64,000 nt of DNA from Bradyrhizobium sp. LLZ17 (GTDB lineage Bacteria; Pseudomonadota; Alphaproteobacteria; Rhizobiales; Xanthobacteraceae): assembly GCF_041200145.1 (NCBI RefSeq), contig NZ_CP165734.1, positions 248,001 to 312,000 of the forward strand, read 5' to 3'. Made by a program: the position numbers and the translations under genes. Shown in pieces: positions 1 to 9,621 of the stretch (position 1 is its first letter; each line of letters starts with the position of its first letter). A model generated the notes under the pieces. It saw only the letters and a list, made by a program, of their open reading frames with translations. It ran no database searches and was not told the DNA's origin.

Positions 1-218
1 ATCAGCAGATGCTCGACATTGTCGCGCCGGACCAGCACCAGGCGCCGGCGGCCATCGACCGCGGCCGCGTCGATCACGGCGAGCCGGGGCATCCTGCCGC
101 GCTGGGTGTTGGCGCCGAGCCGGGTGGTCGCGAATCGGCGGACCAGCCACGCGGCGACGCCGATCAACGCCAGAACGACGATGAACGCGACGATGAAAGT
201 GATAGGGCTACCGTTCAT
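1..218 (-). CDS. fliO: FliO-like flagellar biosynthesis protein, 5' part only
   Basis: The ATG is at 216-218 on the minus strand and the gene runs off the left edge, leaving 72 residues. Residues about 5-25 form one hydrophobic membrane segment. A basic, RR-rich cytoplasmic stretch follows, containing RMPRLAVIDAAAVDGRRRLV. A short N-terminal membrane anchor followed by a small beta-rich domain of this kind is typical of FliO, which helps assemble the FliP/Q/R export gate. It lies divergent to flgB and the rest of the export genes. FliO is weakly conserved in sequence, so the call rests on the anchor, the domain start and the context. The C-terminus cannot be seen. Confidence 0.6.
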   Translation of the reverse strand, partial: MNGSPITFIVAFIVVLALIGVAAWLVRRFATTRLGANTQRGRMPRLAVIDAAAVDGRRRLVLVRRDNVEHLL

Positions 219-566
219 ACCTGTCCCCGGTAAATGGCGCTTCTCTCGTGCCTATGATCGGATGCGCCGACCACCGGCGTGCGATGCCCCAAAAACTGCG
301 ATCTGTTAACGTCCCGCGGCAAGTTTTGCCGTCCCCGACCCTTAATAACCCATGAATCGCCCGATCCAAAACGACTTCTTGCCCGTGTACACGCCGCCAA
401 GCGGTTGGGTTAACGCCGCTTTTGGAATGCGGGAATCATGCGGCGAAATGATGTCCCAAACGGAAACATCGATCCACCGCAGCTTTAACCACCTGTTAAC
501 CATATACGCGGCAAATTCTGCCTAGCTTCGGACCATGGGTCCTGCGAGGCGGAAGGAGCCGCAACG
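219..566. promoter_or_regulatory. Divergent intergenic region between fliO and flgB
   Basis: 348 bases separate the two divergent flagellar units, so the promoters for both should lie here. GTTAAC-type AT-rich words occur near 316, 408-412 and 494-499. I could not identify a convincing -24/-12 or -35/-10 pair, and there is no small ORF I would support. Confidence 0.35.
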
Positions 567-971
567 ATGTCGATCAACGATCTTCCGGTGCTGTCGGCGC
601 TTCGCACCAAGATGCAGTGGCACCAGGAACGCCAGCGCGTCCTGTCCGAGAACGTCTCAAATTCCGACACCCCCAATTTCAGGCCGCGCGAACTGGTCGA
701 ACCGAAATTCGACAAGACCGGCGCCGCCGCGGGCTCGATGGGGCCGCTGGCCATGGCCGTTACCAGCGCGTCCCACATGACGCCGTCCGGCGCGGCCTCA
801 ATCTTCGACCAGAACAGGAATGCGGGCTTCGAGACCCGCCCTGCGGGCAACGCCGTCAATCTCGAAGAAGAGATGATGAAGTCCGCCAGCAACCAGATGG
901 ACTATGCCGCGGTGACCTCGCTCTATTCGAAGAGCCTGCATCTTCTCAAGACGGCGATCGGCAAGGGCTAG
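567..971 (+). CDS. flgB: Flagellar basal-body rod protein FlgB
   Basis: 134 residues, the usual FlgB length. FlgB is the proximal rod subunit exported by the flagellar type III apparatus and assembled between the MS ring and the distal rod. The N-terminus has the rod/hook signature (VLSENVSNSDTPNFRPREL, residues about 28-46), with the SNSDTP turn typical of FlgB. The C-terminal helix ends in the coiled-coil-like stretch seen in rod proteins. It is first in a tight plus-strand run with flgC 18 bases downstream. An AAGGAGCC-like Shine-Dalgarno precedes the ATG, which fixes this start. Nothing looks broken. Confidence 0.95.
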   Translation: MSINDLPVLSALRTKMQWHQERQRVLSENVSNSDTPNFRPRELVEPKFDKTGAAAGSMGPLAMAVTSASHMTPSGAASIFDQNRNAGFETRPAGNAVNLEEEMMKSASNQMDYAAVTSLYSKSLHLLKTAIGKG

Positions 972-989
972 GATTAAAGGAGCCGTATC

Positions 990-1415
990 ATGGCGAATGA
1001 CAGCAGCGACTTTGCCCGTTCGATGGCGATCGCAACCTCCGGGTTGCGGGCGCAGGCCGGGCGGATGCGGGTGATCTCGGAAAACATCGCAAATGCGGAT
1101 TCGACGTCGCAGTCCGCCGGCGGCGATCCCTACCGGCGCAAGGTGCCGACGTTCTCCTCGGCGCTGGACCGCACGCTCGATGCCCAGGTCGTCACGCTGG
1201 GCAAGATCAAGCCCGACCAGTCCAACTTCCGCGTCAAATACGAGCCGAGCAATCCAGCGGCGGATGCCAGCGGCAACGTCAAATATCCCAACGTGAATTC
1301 GGTGGTCGAGATGACCGACATGCGCGATGCGCAGCGGTCCTACGAGGCCAATGTCAACATCATCAGTGCGACGCGCCGGATGATCCAGCGCACGCTCGAC
1401 ATCCTCAAATCCTGA
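990..1415 (+). CDS. flgC: Flagellar basal-body rod protein FlgC
   Basis: 141 residues. It carries the rod-protein N-terminal motif ([20 protein letters not shown], residues about 13-32) and the C-terminal signature with MTDMRDAQRSYEANV, which pairs with the N-terminal helix in the rod. FlgC is a proximal rod component acting with FlgB and FlgF. AAAGGAGCC lies just upstream of the ATG. It sits between flgB and fliE in the conserved rhizobial order. Confidence 0.95.
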   Translation: MANDSSDFARSMAIATSGLRAQAGRMRVISENIANADSTSQSAGGDPYRRKVPTFSSALDRTLDAQVVTLGKIKPDQSNFRVKYEPSNPAADASGNVKYPNVNSVVEMTDMRDAQRSYEANVNIISATRRMIQRTLDILKS

Positions 1416-1432
1416 ACGGGAAACCTTGAGCC

Positions 1433-1741
1433 ATGGCAACACCCTCAATCGCCGCCAATGCTTATGCCAGTCTTGCCCGCGTGCTGGAAAACAGCGGCGC
1501 TGGCAAGGGCAGCGAGGCAAACGGCCAATCCTTTGCTTCGCTGCTGAAAGACGCCGTCGGCAGCGTCATGGAATCCGGCCGCAAATCGGATGCGCAGACG
1601 GTGGCGATGGCCGCCGGCAAGGCCAACGTGATGGACGTGGTGACGGCGGTCGCCGACACCGACGTCGCGGTGTCCACGCTGGTCTCGGTCCGCGACCGCG
1701 TGATCGCGGCCTACGAAGACATCATGAAGATGCCGATCTGA
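1433..1741 (+). CDS. fliE: Flagellar hook-basal body complex protein FliE
   Basis: 102 residues, normal for FliE, which joins the MS ring to the rod. The C-terminal half carries the family signature of an alternating helix ending in TLVSVRDRVIAAYEDIMKMP; the terminal IMKMPI is characteristic. It follows flgC by 17 bases. A palindromic repeat separates it from fliQ, which may act as an intra-operon RNA hairpin. Confidence 0.93.
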   Translation: MATPSIAANAYASLARVLENSGAGKGSEANGQSFASLLKDAVGSVMESGRKSDAQTVAMAAGKANVMDVVTAVADTDVAVSTLVSVRDRVIAAYEDIMKMPI

Positions 1742-1749
1742 ATGGGGTT

Positions 1750-1854
1750 GTCATTCCGGGGCGCGACGAAGTCGCGAGCCCGGAATCCATGGTGCCACCG
1801 ACGCTGAGGCCGGATGGATTCCGGGCTCTCGCTTCGCGAGCCCCGGAATGACGA
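1750..1854. repeat. Palindromic intergenic repeat, GTCATTCCGGGGC family
   Basis: Left arm starts TTGTCATTCCGGGGCGCG and the right arm ends GCCCCGGAATGACG. The two arms are nearly complementary, so the RNA would fold into a long hairpin. Related copies are at 14294-14344 and 58315-58393. It lies inside the flagellar run between fliE and fliQ. It resembles the REP-like elements common between rhizobial genes, and it holds no ORF. Confidence 0.8.
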
Positions 1855-1886
1855 AGTAACGAAGTAACCGAGAGCGAGAAATCAAC

Positions 1887-2150
1887 ATGACCGGACCTGA
1901 AACCCTCGACGTCGCGCGTGATGCGATCTGGACCATCGTGATCGTGTCATCGCCGCTGATGCTGGTGGGGCTTGTGGTCGGTGTGGTGGTGTCGCTCTTC
2001 CAGGCGCTGACGCAGATCCAGGAACAGACGCTGATCTACGTGCCGAAGATCTTGGCCATCTTCGCCACGATGCTGCTGGCGCTGCCCTTCATGGCGGACG
2101 CACTCCATTCCCACATGCTGCGGATCTCGTCGCGAATCGTCGGCGGCTGA
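1887..2150 (+). CDS. fliQ: Flagellar biosynthesis protein FliQ
   Basis: 87 residues with two membrane segments (about 15-40 and 50-75), matching the FliQ family. The linker carries the classic FQALTQIQEQTL motif at about residues 40-51. FliQ is part of the FliP5Q4R1 export gate. It is followed at 18 bases by fliR. Confidence 0.96.
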   Translation: MTGPETLDVARDAIWTIVIVSSPLMLVGLVVGVVVSLFQALTQIQEQTLIYVPKILAIFATMLLALPFMADALHSHMLRISSRIVGG

Positions 2151-2167
2151 GGCACAATGCGGGCGTC

Positions 2168-2938
2168 ATGCGCATCGACGTCTCGCTGCTGCCGGCGCTT
2201 GCCGCAGCCTTCATGCTCGCCTTCGCCCGGGTCGGTGCGATGGTGATGCTGCTGCCGGGGCTCGGCGAGACCAACATCCCGACGCGGGTCAAGCTGTCGA
2301 TCGCGCTTCTGCTCACGCTGGTGATCCTGCCGCTGCATCGCAATGCCTACCATGTCGATATGGGCTCGCTCGCGCCACTTCTGGTGCTGATGCTGCATGA
2401 GATCGTGATCGGCATCGTGCTGGGTGCGACGGCGCGCGTGACCCTCTCGGCGTTGCAGGTCGCGGGCGCCGTGATCGCGCAGCAAATGGGACTGGGCTTC
2501 GTCACCTCGGTCGATCCGACCCAGGGGCAGCAGGGTGTGCTGGTCGGCAATTTCCTGACCATGCTCGGGGTCACGCTGCTGTTTGCCACCGACAGCCATC
2601 ATCTGGTGATCGCGGCGCTGAACGACAGCTATGCGATCTTCGCACCGGGCGAGACCGTGTCGAGCGGCGACGTTGCTTCGCTTGCCACAAGGGCGTTCTC
2701 CGCAGCGTTCCTGCTCGGCCTGCAGCTCTCCGGGCCGTTCCTGGTGTTCGGCCTGGTGTTCAATATCGGACTCGGCGTGCTGGCGCGGCTGATGCCGCAG
2801 ATGCAGGTCTATTTCGTCGGCGTGCCGCTGTCGATCTTCGTGGGCTTCCTGGTGCTGGCCATGGTGCTCACGGCGATGATGGGCACTTACCTCGATTACT
2901 TCATCGGTGTCATGCACCAGATGATGCCGCTCAAGTAA
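2168..2938 (+). CDS. fliR: Flagellar biosynthesis protein FliR
   Basis: 256 residues and about six membrane segments, as expected for FliR, the single-copy gate subunit that nucleates the FliPQR channel and contacts FlhB. Visible family features include GLGETNIPTRVKL near residues 36-48 and the Pro- and Gly-rich LMPQMQVYFVGVPLSIFVG stretch near residue 210. The start ATG is 18 bases after fliQ, and flhB begins 10 bases after the stop, so the genes are probably co-transcribed. Confidence 0.95.
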   Translation: MRIDVSLLPALAAAFMLAFARVGAMVMLLPGLGETNIPTRVKLSIALLLTLVILPLHRNAYHVDMGSLAPLLVLMLHEIVIGIVLGATARVTLSALQVAGAVIAQQMGLGFVTSVDPTQGQQGVLVGNFLTMLGVTLLFATDSHHLVIAALNDSYAIFAPGETVSSGDVASLATRAFSAAFLLGLQLSGPFLVFGLVFNIGLGVLARLMPQMQVYFVGVPLSIFVGFLVLAMVLTAMMGTYLDYFIGVMHQMMPLK

Positions 2939-2948
2939 GGAGTGATCG

Positions 2949-4028
2949 ATGGCGGATGACAGCGATCCAGAGAGTCAAACAGAAGACCCGACGCAAAAAC
3001 GTCTTGAAGAGGCGCTCGAGCGTGGCGACGTCGCCAAAAGCCAGGAGATCAACACCTGGTTCATGATCGCGGGCGGCACTCTCGTGGTTTCGACCTTCTC
3101 GGGCTCGGTCGGCAGCGGGCTGGTGACGCCGATGCGCAACCTGCTCGCCAATTCCTGGATGATCAAGACCGACCCCGGGAACCTGCTCGTGCTGGTGCAG
3201 CAGATCGAAGGCGCGGTGCTGGCGGCCGTCGGCATTCCCCTGCTGATGCTGGTGCTGGCGGCCATCGCCGGCAATATGCTCCAGCACCGGCTGGTATGGT
3301 CGGCCGAATCGCTCAAGCCCAAATTCAGCAAGCTCTCGCCCGCCGCCGGCTTCAAGCGCATCTTCGGCAAGCAGGCAGCCGCGAACTTCCTCAAGGGGAT
3401 TGGCAAGCTGATCGCGGTTGGCGTCGTCATGACCACGATCCTGTGGCCGGAGCGGCACCGCATGGAGGCGATGGTCAAGCTCGATCCGTCCGGCATGCTG
3501 GGCGCCACCACGGGCATGACCATCCACATGCTCGGCGCGGTGGTCGCGGCGCTCGCGATCGTCGCCATTGCCGACTATTTCTTCCAGTACCGGAGCTGGT
3601 TCCAGCGGCAGAAAATGTCGCTCCAGGAGATCAAGGACGAGTTCAAGCAGTCCGAAGGCGATCCGCACATCAAGGGCAAGATCAGGCAATTGCGGCAGCA
3701 GCGCTCCAAGAAGCGCATGATGGCAGCGGTTCCAAAAGCTTCGGTGATCATCACCAACCCGACCCACTATTCGGTGGCGCTGTCCTATGAACGCGGCATG
3801 TCGGCGCCGATCTGCGTCGCCAAGGGCGTCGACAATATCGCCTTCAAGATCAGGGAGGTCGCGCGCGAGCACGACATTCCGATCGTCGAGAACGTTCCGC
3901 TGGCTCGTGCGCTCTACGCCACCGTCGAAATCGACCAGGAAATCCCGATGGAGCACTACCACGCAGTCGCCGAAGTCATCGGTTACGTCATGCGGATGAA
4001 GCGCGGATTTAGTGCCGCACGGCAATAA
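2949..4028 (+). CDS. flhB: Flagellar biosynthesis protein FlhB
   Basis: 359 residues. FlhB is the export-switch membrane protein that changes substrate specificity from rod/hook to filament after autocleavage. The N-terminus has the usual EDPTQKRLEEALERGDVAKS sequence (residues about 11-30). Four membrane segments follow, then a basic linker (SKKRMMAAVPKA), and the autocleavage site NPTH is present at residues 270-273. The first ATG after GGAGTGATCG is used. The last gene of the visible flagellar run. Confidence 0.96.
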   Translation: MADDSDPESQTEDPTQKRLEEALERGDVAKSQEINTWFMIAGGTLVVSTFSGSVGSGLVTPMRNLLANSWMIKTDPGNLLVLVQQIEGAVLAAVGIPLLMLVLAAIAGNMLQHRLVWSAESLKPKFSKLSPAAGFKRIFGKQAAANFLKGIGKLIAVGVVMTTILWPERHRMEAMVKLDPSGMLGATTGMTIHMLGAVVAALAIVAIADYFFQYRSWFQRQKMSLQEIKDEFKQSEGDPHIKGKIRQLRQQRSKKRMMAAVPKASVIITNPTHYSVALSYERGMSAPICVAKGVDNIAFKIREVAREHDIPIVENVPLARALYATVEIDQEIPMEHYHAVAEVIGYVMRMKRGFSAARQ

Positions 4029-4180
4029 CCCCCGAAAAGTACCGGAAATGGCCGTAAACTGGGAATCAGCGTACCTTTCCCCTATGGCGCCCTTGCGCCT
4101 GCGGGTCCGATTCAGGCAGGGAGGACCCCACGTGCCCCGAAGCGCGTTGATTCTCTGCCGACAGGCTGCACCAGCGTGAA

Positions 4181-6754
4181 ATGACTGCCGAGACCGACCA
4201 CGACCTGTCCCGCGAGCCCGTTGCGGCGCATGAGCCGTCGCCGCGCTCGGGCAGCATTGCGCTGGTGCTGCTGGTCGCCACCGGCCTGGTCGCGGTCGCC
4301 ATCGGGCTGATGACGCTCGGGCGCGCGCAGGCGCAGCCCTATATTCTCGGCATCCTCGCCGTGCTGGCGATGATCGGCCTGTTCAACCTGTTCGCCTTCG
4401 CCGCCGGCATCATTCGCTTTGTCGACCGCAATCTCGACGATCCCGTGATGGGGCGCATCGCCGATCACGCCTTCGACGGCCTCGCGGTTACCGATCCGCG
4501 CGGCCATGTGGTCTATTCCAATGCGGCCTATCTGACCCTGACCGGCGCCTCCGGTCCGCAAGACGTGCGGCCGGTCGAGCGCGTCTTCATCGGCAATCCT
4601 GATGTCTCCGAAGCGGTGTTCCGTCTGCTCAAGGCGGCGCGCGAAGGTAAGCGGCAGCAGGAAGAGGTACGCATTTCCGGCCACGACGGCAGCCAGGGCC
4701 GCTGGCTGCGGATGCGCGTGCGCCCGCTCGGCACCGGCAAGCGCGAAGCCAAATATGCGGTGTGGTCGATCGCCGACATCACCCGCGACCGCGAACGCCA
4801 GGAGGACGTGTTCCAGGAGCTCCAGCACGCGATCGAATATCTCGACCACGCGCCTTGTGGGTTCTTCTCGGTCAATCCCGCCGGCGAGCTCGCCTATGTC
4901 AACGCCACGCTGGCGAACTGGCTCGACTACGACCTCGCCGAGATTGGTTCCGGCGGCCTCAAGCTCGCCGACATCGTCTCCGGCGACGGTGCCTCGCTGC
5001 TCAGCTCGATCGTGGCGGTGCCTGGCGAGGTGAAGACGGAAATCTTCGACATCGACCTGCGCATGCGCACCGGCAAGACCATGCCGGTGCGGCTTTATCA
5101 CAAGCTCGCTTTCGGCGCCGACGGCGCGCCCGGCCCGTCGCGCACGCTGGTCATCAGCCGTGCCCGCGACGAACGCAGCGATCCCGACCGCGCCGCCGAA
5201 GTGCGCTTCATGCGCTTCTTCGATCATACCCCGATGGCGATTGCCACCGTCGACCGCGCCGGCAACGTCGTGCGCGCCAATGCCCGCTACGCCAAGCTAG
5301 GTCAAGCCCTCGGCCTCGACAGCGCCAGCAAGTCGATCTTTCGCGCGGTCAATTCGCGCGACCGGCACCTGCTGATCGCGGCCATCAACCAGGCTGCCGA
5401 AAACCAGGCCGACATCGCACCGGTCGAGGTGGCGCTGGAAGGCACCAAGGAGCGCTGGGGACAGTTCTTCGTGACGCCGGTCGACGGCGGCGAAAACGAC
5501 GCGGAAGCTGCGATCGTCCACATGCTCGAGACCACCGAGCGGCGTGCGCTGGAGAACCAGATCAACCAGTCGCAAAAGATGGAGACGGTCGGCCAGCTCG
5601 CCGGCGGCATCGCGCACGATTTCAACAATGTGCTGTCCGCCATCATGATGGCCAATGACTTCTTGCTGAACGCGCACAAGCCGACCGATCCGTCGTTCCA
5701 GGACATCATGCAGATCAAGCAGAACGCGACGCGCGCCGCGACCCTGGTGCGGCAGCTGCTCGCGTTCTCGCGGCGACAGACGCTGCGGCCGCAGGTGCTC
5801 GATCTCGGCGACGCGCTGTCCGATCTCACCATGCTGCTGCGCCGGCTGATCGGCGAGAAGGTCAAGCTCGACCTGATCCACGGCCGCGATCTCTGGCCGG
5901 TGAAGGTCGACGTCTCCCAGTTCGAGCAGGTGATCGTCAATCTCGCGGTCAATGCGCGCGACGCGATGCCGGACGGCGGCAAGCTGATCATCCGCACCGC
6001 CAATGTCGGCAGCGCGGACGCGGGCAAGCTCGCCTACAAGGGCATGCCGGCGGCGGACTATGTGCGGATCGAGGTCGCCGATACCGGCACCGGTATCCCT
6101 GCCGACATCCGCGACAAGATCTTTGAGCCGTTCTTCTCGACCAAGGAAGTCGGCAAGGGCACCGGGCTTGGGCTTTCGACCGTCTACGGCATCGTCAAGC
6201 AGACCGGCGGCTTCATCTATGTCGACTCCCAGCCGGGGCAGGGCACCTCGTTCCATATCTTCCTGCCGCGCCATCATGCCGAGCCGGACCTCCAGCTCGA
6301 GCCGCCTGCGGCGGTGACCGTTGGCGCCGCGAAGGAAGCTGCATCTGCAGCGGAAGCCAAGCCGCGCACCGATCTCACCGGACAGGGCACCATCCTCCTG
6401 GTTGAGGACGAAGAGGGCCTGCGCGCGCTGAACGCGCGTGGCCTGCGCTCGCGCGGCTACACCGTGGTCGAGGCCGAGAACGGCGTCGAGGCCATGGAGG
6501 TTTTGGCCGAGCAGAGCGGCGGGATCGACCTCGTCGTCTCCGATGTCGTCATGCCCGAGATGGACGGCCCGAGCTTGCTCAAGGCGATGCGCGAGAAGAA
6601 TCCCGACATCAAGTTCATCTTCGTCTCCGGCTACGCCGAAGACGCCTTCGAGAAGAGCCTGCCCGAGGGCCAGCAGTTCGACTTCCTGCCAAAACCGTTT
6701 ACGCTCAGCCAGCTCGTGGCGGCGGTGAAGGAGACGATGGCGAAGCAGGGGTGA
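4181..6754 (+). CDS. cckA: Hybrid sensor histidine kinase CckA
   Basis: 857 residues. Two N-terminal membrane segments (about 25-48 and 55-80) are followed by PAS-like domains (about 95-210, 215-330 and 345-450). The DHp region has the phospho-acceptor GGIAHDFNN with His479. A HATPase_c domain follows ([17 protein letters not shown] and [13 protein letters not shown]). A C-terminal receiver has Asp788 in [11 protein letters not shown]. This order matches alphaproteobacterial CckA, which feeds ChpT/CtrA and controls the cell cycle and often flagellar genes, in keeping with its neighbours. An alternative is another hybrid kinase, but the length, HDFNN motif and topology favour CckA. Confidence 0.9.
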   Translation: MTAETDHDLSREPVAAHEPSPRSGSIALVLLVATGLVAVAIGLMTLGRAQAQPYILGILAVLAMIGLFNLFAFAAGIIRFVDRNLDDPVMGRIADHAFDGLAVTDPRGHVVYSNAAYLTLTGASGPQDVRPVERVFIGNPDVSEAVFRLLKAAREGKRQQEEVRISGHDGSQGRWLRMRVRPLGTGKREAKYAVWSIADITRDRERQEDVFQELQHAIEYLDHAPCGFFSVNPAGELAYVNATLANWLDYDLAEIGSGGLKLADIVSGDGASLLSSIVAVPGEVKTEIFDIDLRMRTGKTMPVRLYHKLAFGADGAPGPSRTLVISRARDERSDPDRAAEVRFMRFFDHTPMAIATVDRAGNVVRANARYAKLGQALGLDSASKSIFRAVNSRDRHLLIAAINQAAENQADIAPVEVALEGTKERWGQFFVTPVDGGENDAEAAIVHMLETTERRALENQINQSQKMETVGQLAGGIAHDFNNVLSAIMMANDFLLNAHKPTDPSFQDIMQIKQNATRAATLVRQLLAFSRRQTLRPQVLDLGDALSDLTMLLRRLIGEKVKLDLIHGRDLWPVKVDVSQFEQVIVNLAVNARDAMPDGGKLIIRTANVGSADAGKLAYKGMPAADYVRIEVADTGTGIPADIRDKIFEPFFSTKEVGKGTGLGLSTVYGIVKQTGGFIYVDSQPGQGTSFHIFLPRHHAEPDLQLEPPAAVTVGAAKEAASAAEAKPRTDLTGQGTILLVEDEEGLRALNARGLRSRGYTVVEAENGVEAMEVLAEQSGGIDLVVSDVVMPEMDGPSLLKAMREKNPDIKFIFVSGYAEDAFEKSLPEGQQFDFLPKPFTLSQLVAAVKETMAKQG

Positions 6755-6790
6755 GTTGGCGTTAAACGAGGGACGCGCAACAATCTCCGC

Positions 6791-6917
6791 CGTCGTCCTG
6801 GCGAAAGCCAGGACCCATACCGCGTGATCTATCGAGTGGGCACGCTGCCAGTCCCGAATGCCCAATCGTCGCCAAATTGCTTCCTGGGGTAATGGGTCCT
6901 GGCTTTCGCCAGGACGA
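6791..6917. repeat. Long palindromic intergenic repeat, GTCGTCCTGGCGAAAGCC family
   Basis: This fills most of the 378-base gap between cckA and the Tim44-like gene. The arms GTCGTCCTGGCGAAAGCCAG and its complement enclose a conserved centre that includes ACCCATACCGCGTGATCTAT and CGCCAAATT. A second copy with the same centre lies at 55892-56019, inside the cyanate ABC operon. The rest of the gap (6918-7132) shows no gene I can support. Confidence 0.8.
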
Positions 6918-7132
6918 CATTGGGGAGGGAGCGGAATTCCCGTCGTAAACCCGCCGGTAACCCGCAACCACGGTTCCGCCGTGCGTTGCCGCCAAACCCC
7001 CGCGGTATAACGATTTTTACCACTTCCCCGCGACTGAGGGCCGCAGCCACGGGTTCCGAAACCGGCTTCACTTTTTGCGAAGTCTACCCATCTTAGGCGC
7101 ACGTCCCCATGCCGGGGATTTGGGAAACGCAC

Positions 7133-8101
7133 ATGAATTTCTCGCAATGGTCCCGCACTCTCGTGAAGACGATTGCCGTCGTGTTGGCGCTAGCGCTGCC
7201 GACCGCGCTGGCGATCTCGTCCGCTGACGCCCGCGTCGGCGGCGGCTTCTCGTCCGGTTCGCGCGGTTCGCGGACCTTCTCGGCCCCGCCGTCGACCACG
7301 ACCGCGCCGGGCTCCACCTCGCAATTCAATCGCACCTTCACCCAGCCGGGCGCTGGCATGAATTCGGCTGCCTCGGCTCCTGCGCGTGGCGGCCTGTTCG
7401 GTCGTGGCGGCGGGTTCCTGGGCGGTCTCGCGGCCGGCTTCCTCGGCGCAGGTCTTCTCGGCATGCTGTTCGGTGGCGGCCTGTTCGGTGGCCTCGGCGG
7501 CCTGTCGTCGATCCTGGGCCTTATCATCCAGATCGTGCTCGTCGTGTTCGTGGTGCGGTTGGCAATGTCCTGGTGGCAGCGCCGCAACGCGCCGCAGGCG
7601 GCCTACGCCGGTGCTGATTCCGGCGGTGGTCCGGGAGCGCAGACGAGCTACCGCAGCGGGCTTGGCGGCGGCTTCGGCTTCGGCGCCAACAATGCGCCGC
7701 TCGAAATCCGCCCCGACGACTACGAGGCGTTCGAGCGCCTGCTCGGCGATATCCAGACCGCCTGGTCCAACGAGGACGTTGCAAAACTGCACACCCTCGC
7801 GACGCCGGAAATGGTCTCGTATTTCGAGAAGGATCTGGCAGAGAACCGCGCGCGCAACGTCGTCAACAAGACGTCCAACGTCAAGCTGTTGCAGGGTGAC
7901 CTGGCGGAGGCCTGGCGCGAGGGAGACACCGAATACGCGACGGTGGCGATGCGCTTCGCGCTCACCGACAAGACGGTCGACCGCGGCACCGGCGCCATCG
8001 TCGCCGGCGGCGAGCAGCCGGGCGAGGTCACCGAAGTCTGGACGTTTGCCCGTCGCCTGGGCAGCGCCTGGGAATTGTCGGCGATCCAGCAGACCAACTG
8101 A
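7133..8101 (+). CDS. Tim44-like domain protein, secreted or membrane-anchored
   Basis: 322 residues from ATG 7133; an ATG eight codons upstream at 7109 is in frame but lacks a signal-like start. Residues 1-33 form a signal peptide or anchor (LVKTIAVVLALALPTALA). A Gly/Ser-rich low-complexity region follows, then a Gly-rich hydrophobic segment at about 85-145 (repeated GGLFG). The C-terminal Tim44-like domain occupies about 185-320 and ends with the WTFARRLGSAWELSAIQQT pattern common in bacterial Tim44 proteins. The bacterial role is poorly defined. It stands alone between repeats. Confidence 0.85.
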   Translation: MNFSQWSRTLVKTIAVVLALALPTALAISSADARVGGGFSSGSRGSRTFSAPPSTTTAPGSTSQFNRTFTQPGAGMNSAASAPARGGLFGRGGGFLGGLAAGFLGAGLLGMLFGGGLFGGLGGLSSILGLIIQIVLVVFVVRLAMSWWQRRNAPQAAYAGADSGGGPGAQTSYRSGLGGGFGFGANNAPLEIRPDDYEAFERLLGDIQTAWSNEDVAKLHTLATPEMVSYFEKDLAENRARNVVNKTSNVKLLQGDLAEAWREGDTEYATVAMRFALTDKTVDRGTGAIVAGGEQPGEVTEVWTFARRLGSAWELSAIQQTN

Positions 8102-8170
8102 TCGCTGGCGACAGCAGAATCCAAGGCGTCGTGCTCCGGCACGGCGCCTTTCGTCGTTTGGAGACGCGTG

Positions 8171-8246
8171 GTTGCGAGCGCAGCGAGGCAATCCAGAGTC
8201 TTTCGGCGGTGGGATTCTGGATTGCTTCGGTTGCGCTCGCAATGAC
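8171..8246. repeat. Palindromic repeat, TTGCGAGCGCAGCGAAGCAATCC family
   Basis: The left arm GTTGCGAGCGCAGCGAGGCA and the right arm TTGCTTCGGTTGCGCTCGCA pair almost perfectly. Sibling copies lie at 9484-9562, 12048-12135 and 42810-42924. It occupies the gap between the Tim44-like gene and the GST gene. Confidence 0.85.
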
Positions 8247-8335
8247 GTGTGGTGACAGCGTTCCGACTCGCCGTAAGGGAACTTGCGGCGACGTGCTAGG
8301 CTTATCCTGAGGCACTCTCCCTTGGGGATTCCGTG

Positions 8336-9043
8336 ATGAAATACGAGCTCTATTACTGGCCCGAGATCCAGGGCCGCGGCGAATATGTGCGGCTGGCGCT
8401 GGAGGAGGCAGGTGCGGCCTATGTCGATGTCGCGCGCGGTCCGCGCGGCACGGCTGCGATGATGAAGATGATGGATCCGCACAAGGGCACGCCACCGTTT
8501 GCGCCGCCATTCCTGAAGGCCGGCAAGCTCGTCATCGGCCAGACTGCGAACATCCTGCTCTATCTCGGCGCGCGCCATGGGCTTGCGCCCACGACGGAAG
8601 CTGGACGACTCTGGGTGCACCAGCTCCAGCTCACGATCACGGACTTCGTGGTCGAGATCCACGATACCCATCATCCGCTCGGACCTTCGCTCTATTACGA
8701 AGACCAGAAGCCACCGGCGAAGAAGCGTACGGCCGATTTCTGGAGAGCGCGCGTGCCGAAATATCTCGGCTATTTCGAAGAGCTTCTCGACGAGAATGGC
8801 GGCAACTACCTCACCGGCCGCAGGCTGAGCTATATCGATCTCTCGTTGTTCCAGGTCGTCGACGGCCTGCGCTACGCCTTTCCGAAACGCATGAACGCGT
8901 TCGAGGACGAAATCCCCGGTCTCGTCGGCCTGCACGACCGCGTCGCGGCGCGACCGAACATCAAGGCCTATCTCGAAAGCGAGCGCCGCATTCCCTACAA
9001 CGAGCAGGGCATCTTCCGCCGCTATCGCGAGCTCGATAATTAG
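8336..9043 (+). CDS. Glutathione S-transferase family protein
   Basis: 235 residues from the ATG; a GTG one codon earlier at 8333 is also possible. The thioredoxin-like N-terminal domain begins KYELYYWPEIQGRGEYVRLA, the sigma/alpha-like start in which the Tyr near residue 6 is a candidate catalytic residue. The all-helical C-terminal domain includes YLTGRRLSYIDLSLFQVVDG, the N-capping box typical of GSTs. It probably conjugates glutathione to electrophiles in the cytoplasm. The substrate is unknown. It stands alone and is convergent with the small gene at 9157-9330. Confidence 0.9.
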   Translation: MKYELYYWPEIQGRGEYVRLALEEAGAAYVDVARGPRGTAAMMKMMDPHKGTPPFAPPFLKAGKLVIGQTANILLYLGARHGLAPTTEAGRLWVHQLQLTITDFVVEIHDTHHPLGPSLYYEDQKPPAKKRTADFWRARVPKYLGYFEELLDENGGNYLTGRRLSYIDLSLFQVVDGLRYAFPKRMNAFEDEIPGLVGLHDRVAARPNIKAYLESERRIPYNEQGIFRRYRELDN

Positions 9044-9114
9044 CCGGTCCGGACCGAGGCTGGCGGCGGATTGCCCGCGCTGTCGGGCAAAGTTGTGAGC
9101 GGACACGCGAAAGG

Positions 9115-9133
9115 CCCGATCAACCGGATCGGG
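9115..9133. terminator. Hairpin between convergent genes
   Basis: CCCGATC and GATCGGG form a perfect 7-base stem with a 5-base loop between the GST gene and the convergent 57-residue gene. There is no T-run, so it is only a possible terminator. Confidence 0.45.
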
Positions 9134-9156
9134 CGATCCACCGTCGGCGAACCCGA

Positions 9157-9330
9157 TCAGGCGAGCTGATCGATCCGCGTGCCCTGGCCCGGCGGCAGCG
9201 GCGCGGGCGGCGTCGGCTGATAGGTCGGGTCGTTGTCCTTGGCCTTGACCTGCTCGTCCTGCTGCTTGGTCGTGTCATAGCTCGGGACTACGATCGTCAC
9301 AGGGGGCGGCGCAACGCTTGAAACGCTCAT
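9157..9330 (-). CDS. Small Pro-rich hypothetical protein, 57 residues
   Basis: The frame runs from ATG at 9328-9330 to TGA at 9157-9159. It starts MSVSSVAPPPVTIVVPSYDT, continues with a charged KQQDEQVKAKDND segment, then a Pro-rich tail (PTPPAPLPPGQG) ending RIDQLA. No signal peptide or membrane segment is visible. Codon use is clean with GC-rich third positions, and there is a terminator-like hairpin after its end. I do not recognise a function. It looks like an intrinsically disordered lineage-specific protein. Confidence 0.6.
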   Translation of the reverse strand: MSVSSVAPPPVTIVVPSYDTTKQQDEQVKAKDNDPTYQPTPPAPLPPGQGTRIDQLA

Positions 9331-9483
9331 CCACAAATCCTCACAGATTGAACAATTGACCCTGCCCTGCGAGCGACGAAGCTTCCGTCAAGCCAATCGT
9401 TAAAATGCGAGGGATCCGTGCGTGGTGAGGCGCTGTTCTCGCGCCTCTATTGGCGATGTCCGCGAGACGATGAACCTCCCCTC

Positions 9484-9562
9484 GTCATTGCGAGCGCAGC
9501 GAAGCAATCCAGTATCCCTCCGCAGAGATAGTCTGGATTGCTTCGCTGCACTCGCAATGACG
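9484..9562. repeat. Palindromic repeat, TTGCGAGCGCAGCGAAGCAATCC family
   Basis: The arms GTCATTGCGAGCGCAGCGAA and TTCGCTGCACTCGCAATGAC are complementary. This is the second copy of the family first seen at 8171-8246. It lies in the gap 9331-9621, which otherwise shows no gene. Confidence 0.87.
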
Positions 9563-9621
9563 GAGTGTGTGGTCAGCGACGTCGCGATATGCGCGTGCCG
9601 CTTCCGCGGCGAGAGCGCAGC

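Noticed and set aside
5297..9106. Long minus-strand ORFs of 616 and 638 codons opposite cckA and the Tim44-like and GST genes
   Set aside because: They are antisense frames of GC-rich coding DNA. They have no recognisable domains and cover clear genes on the other strand.
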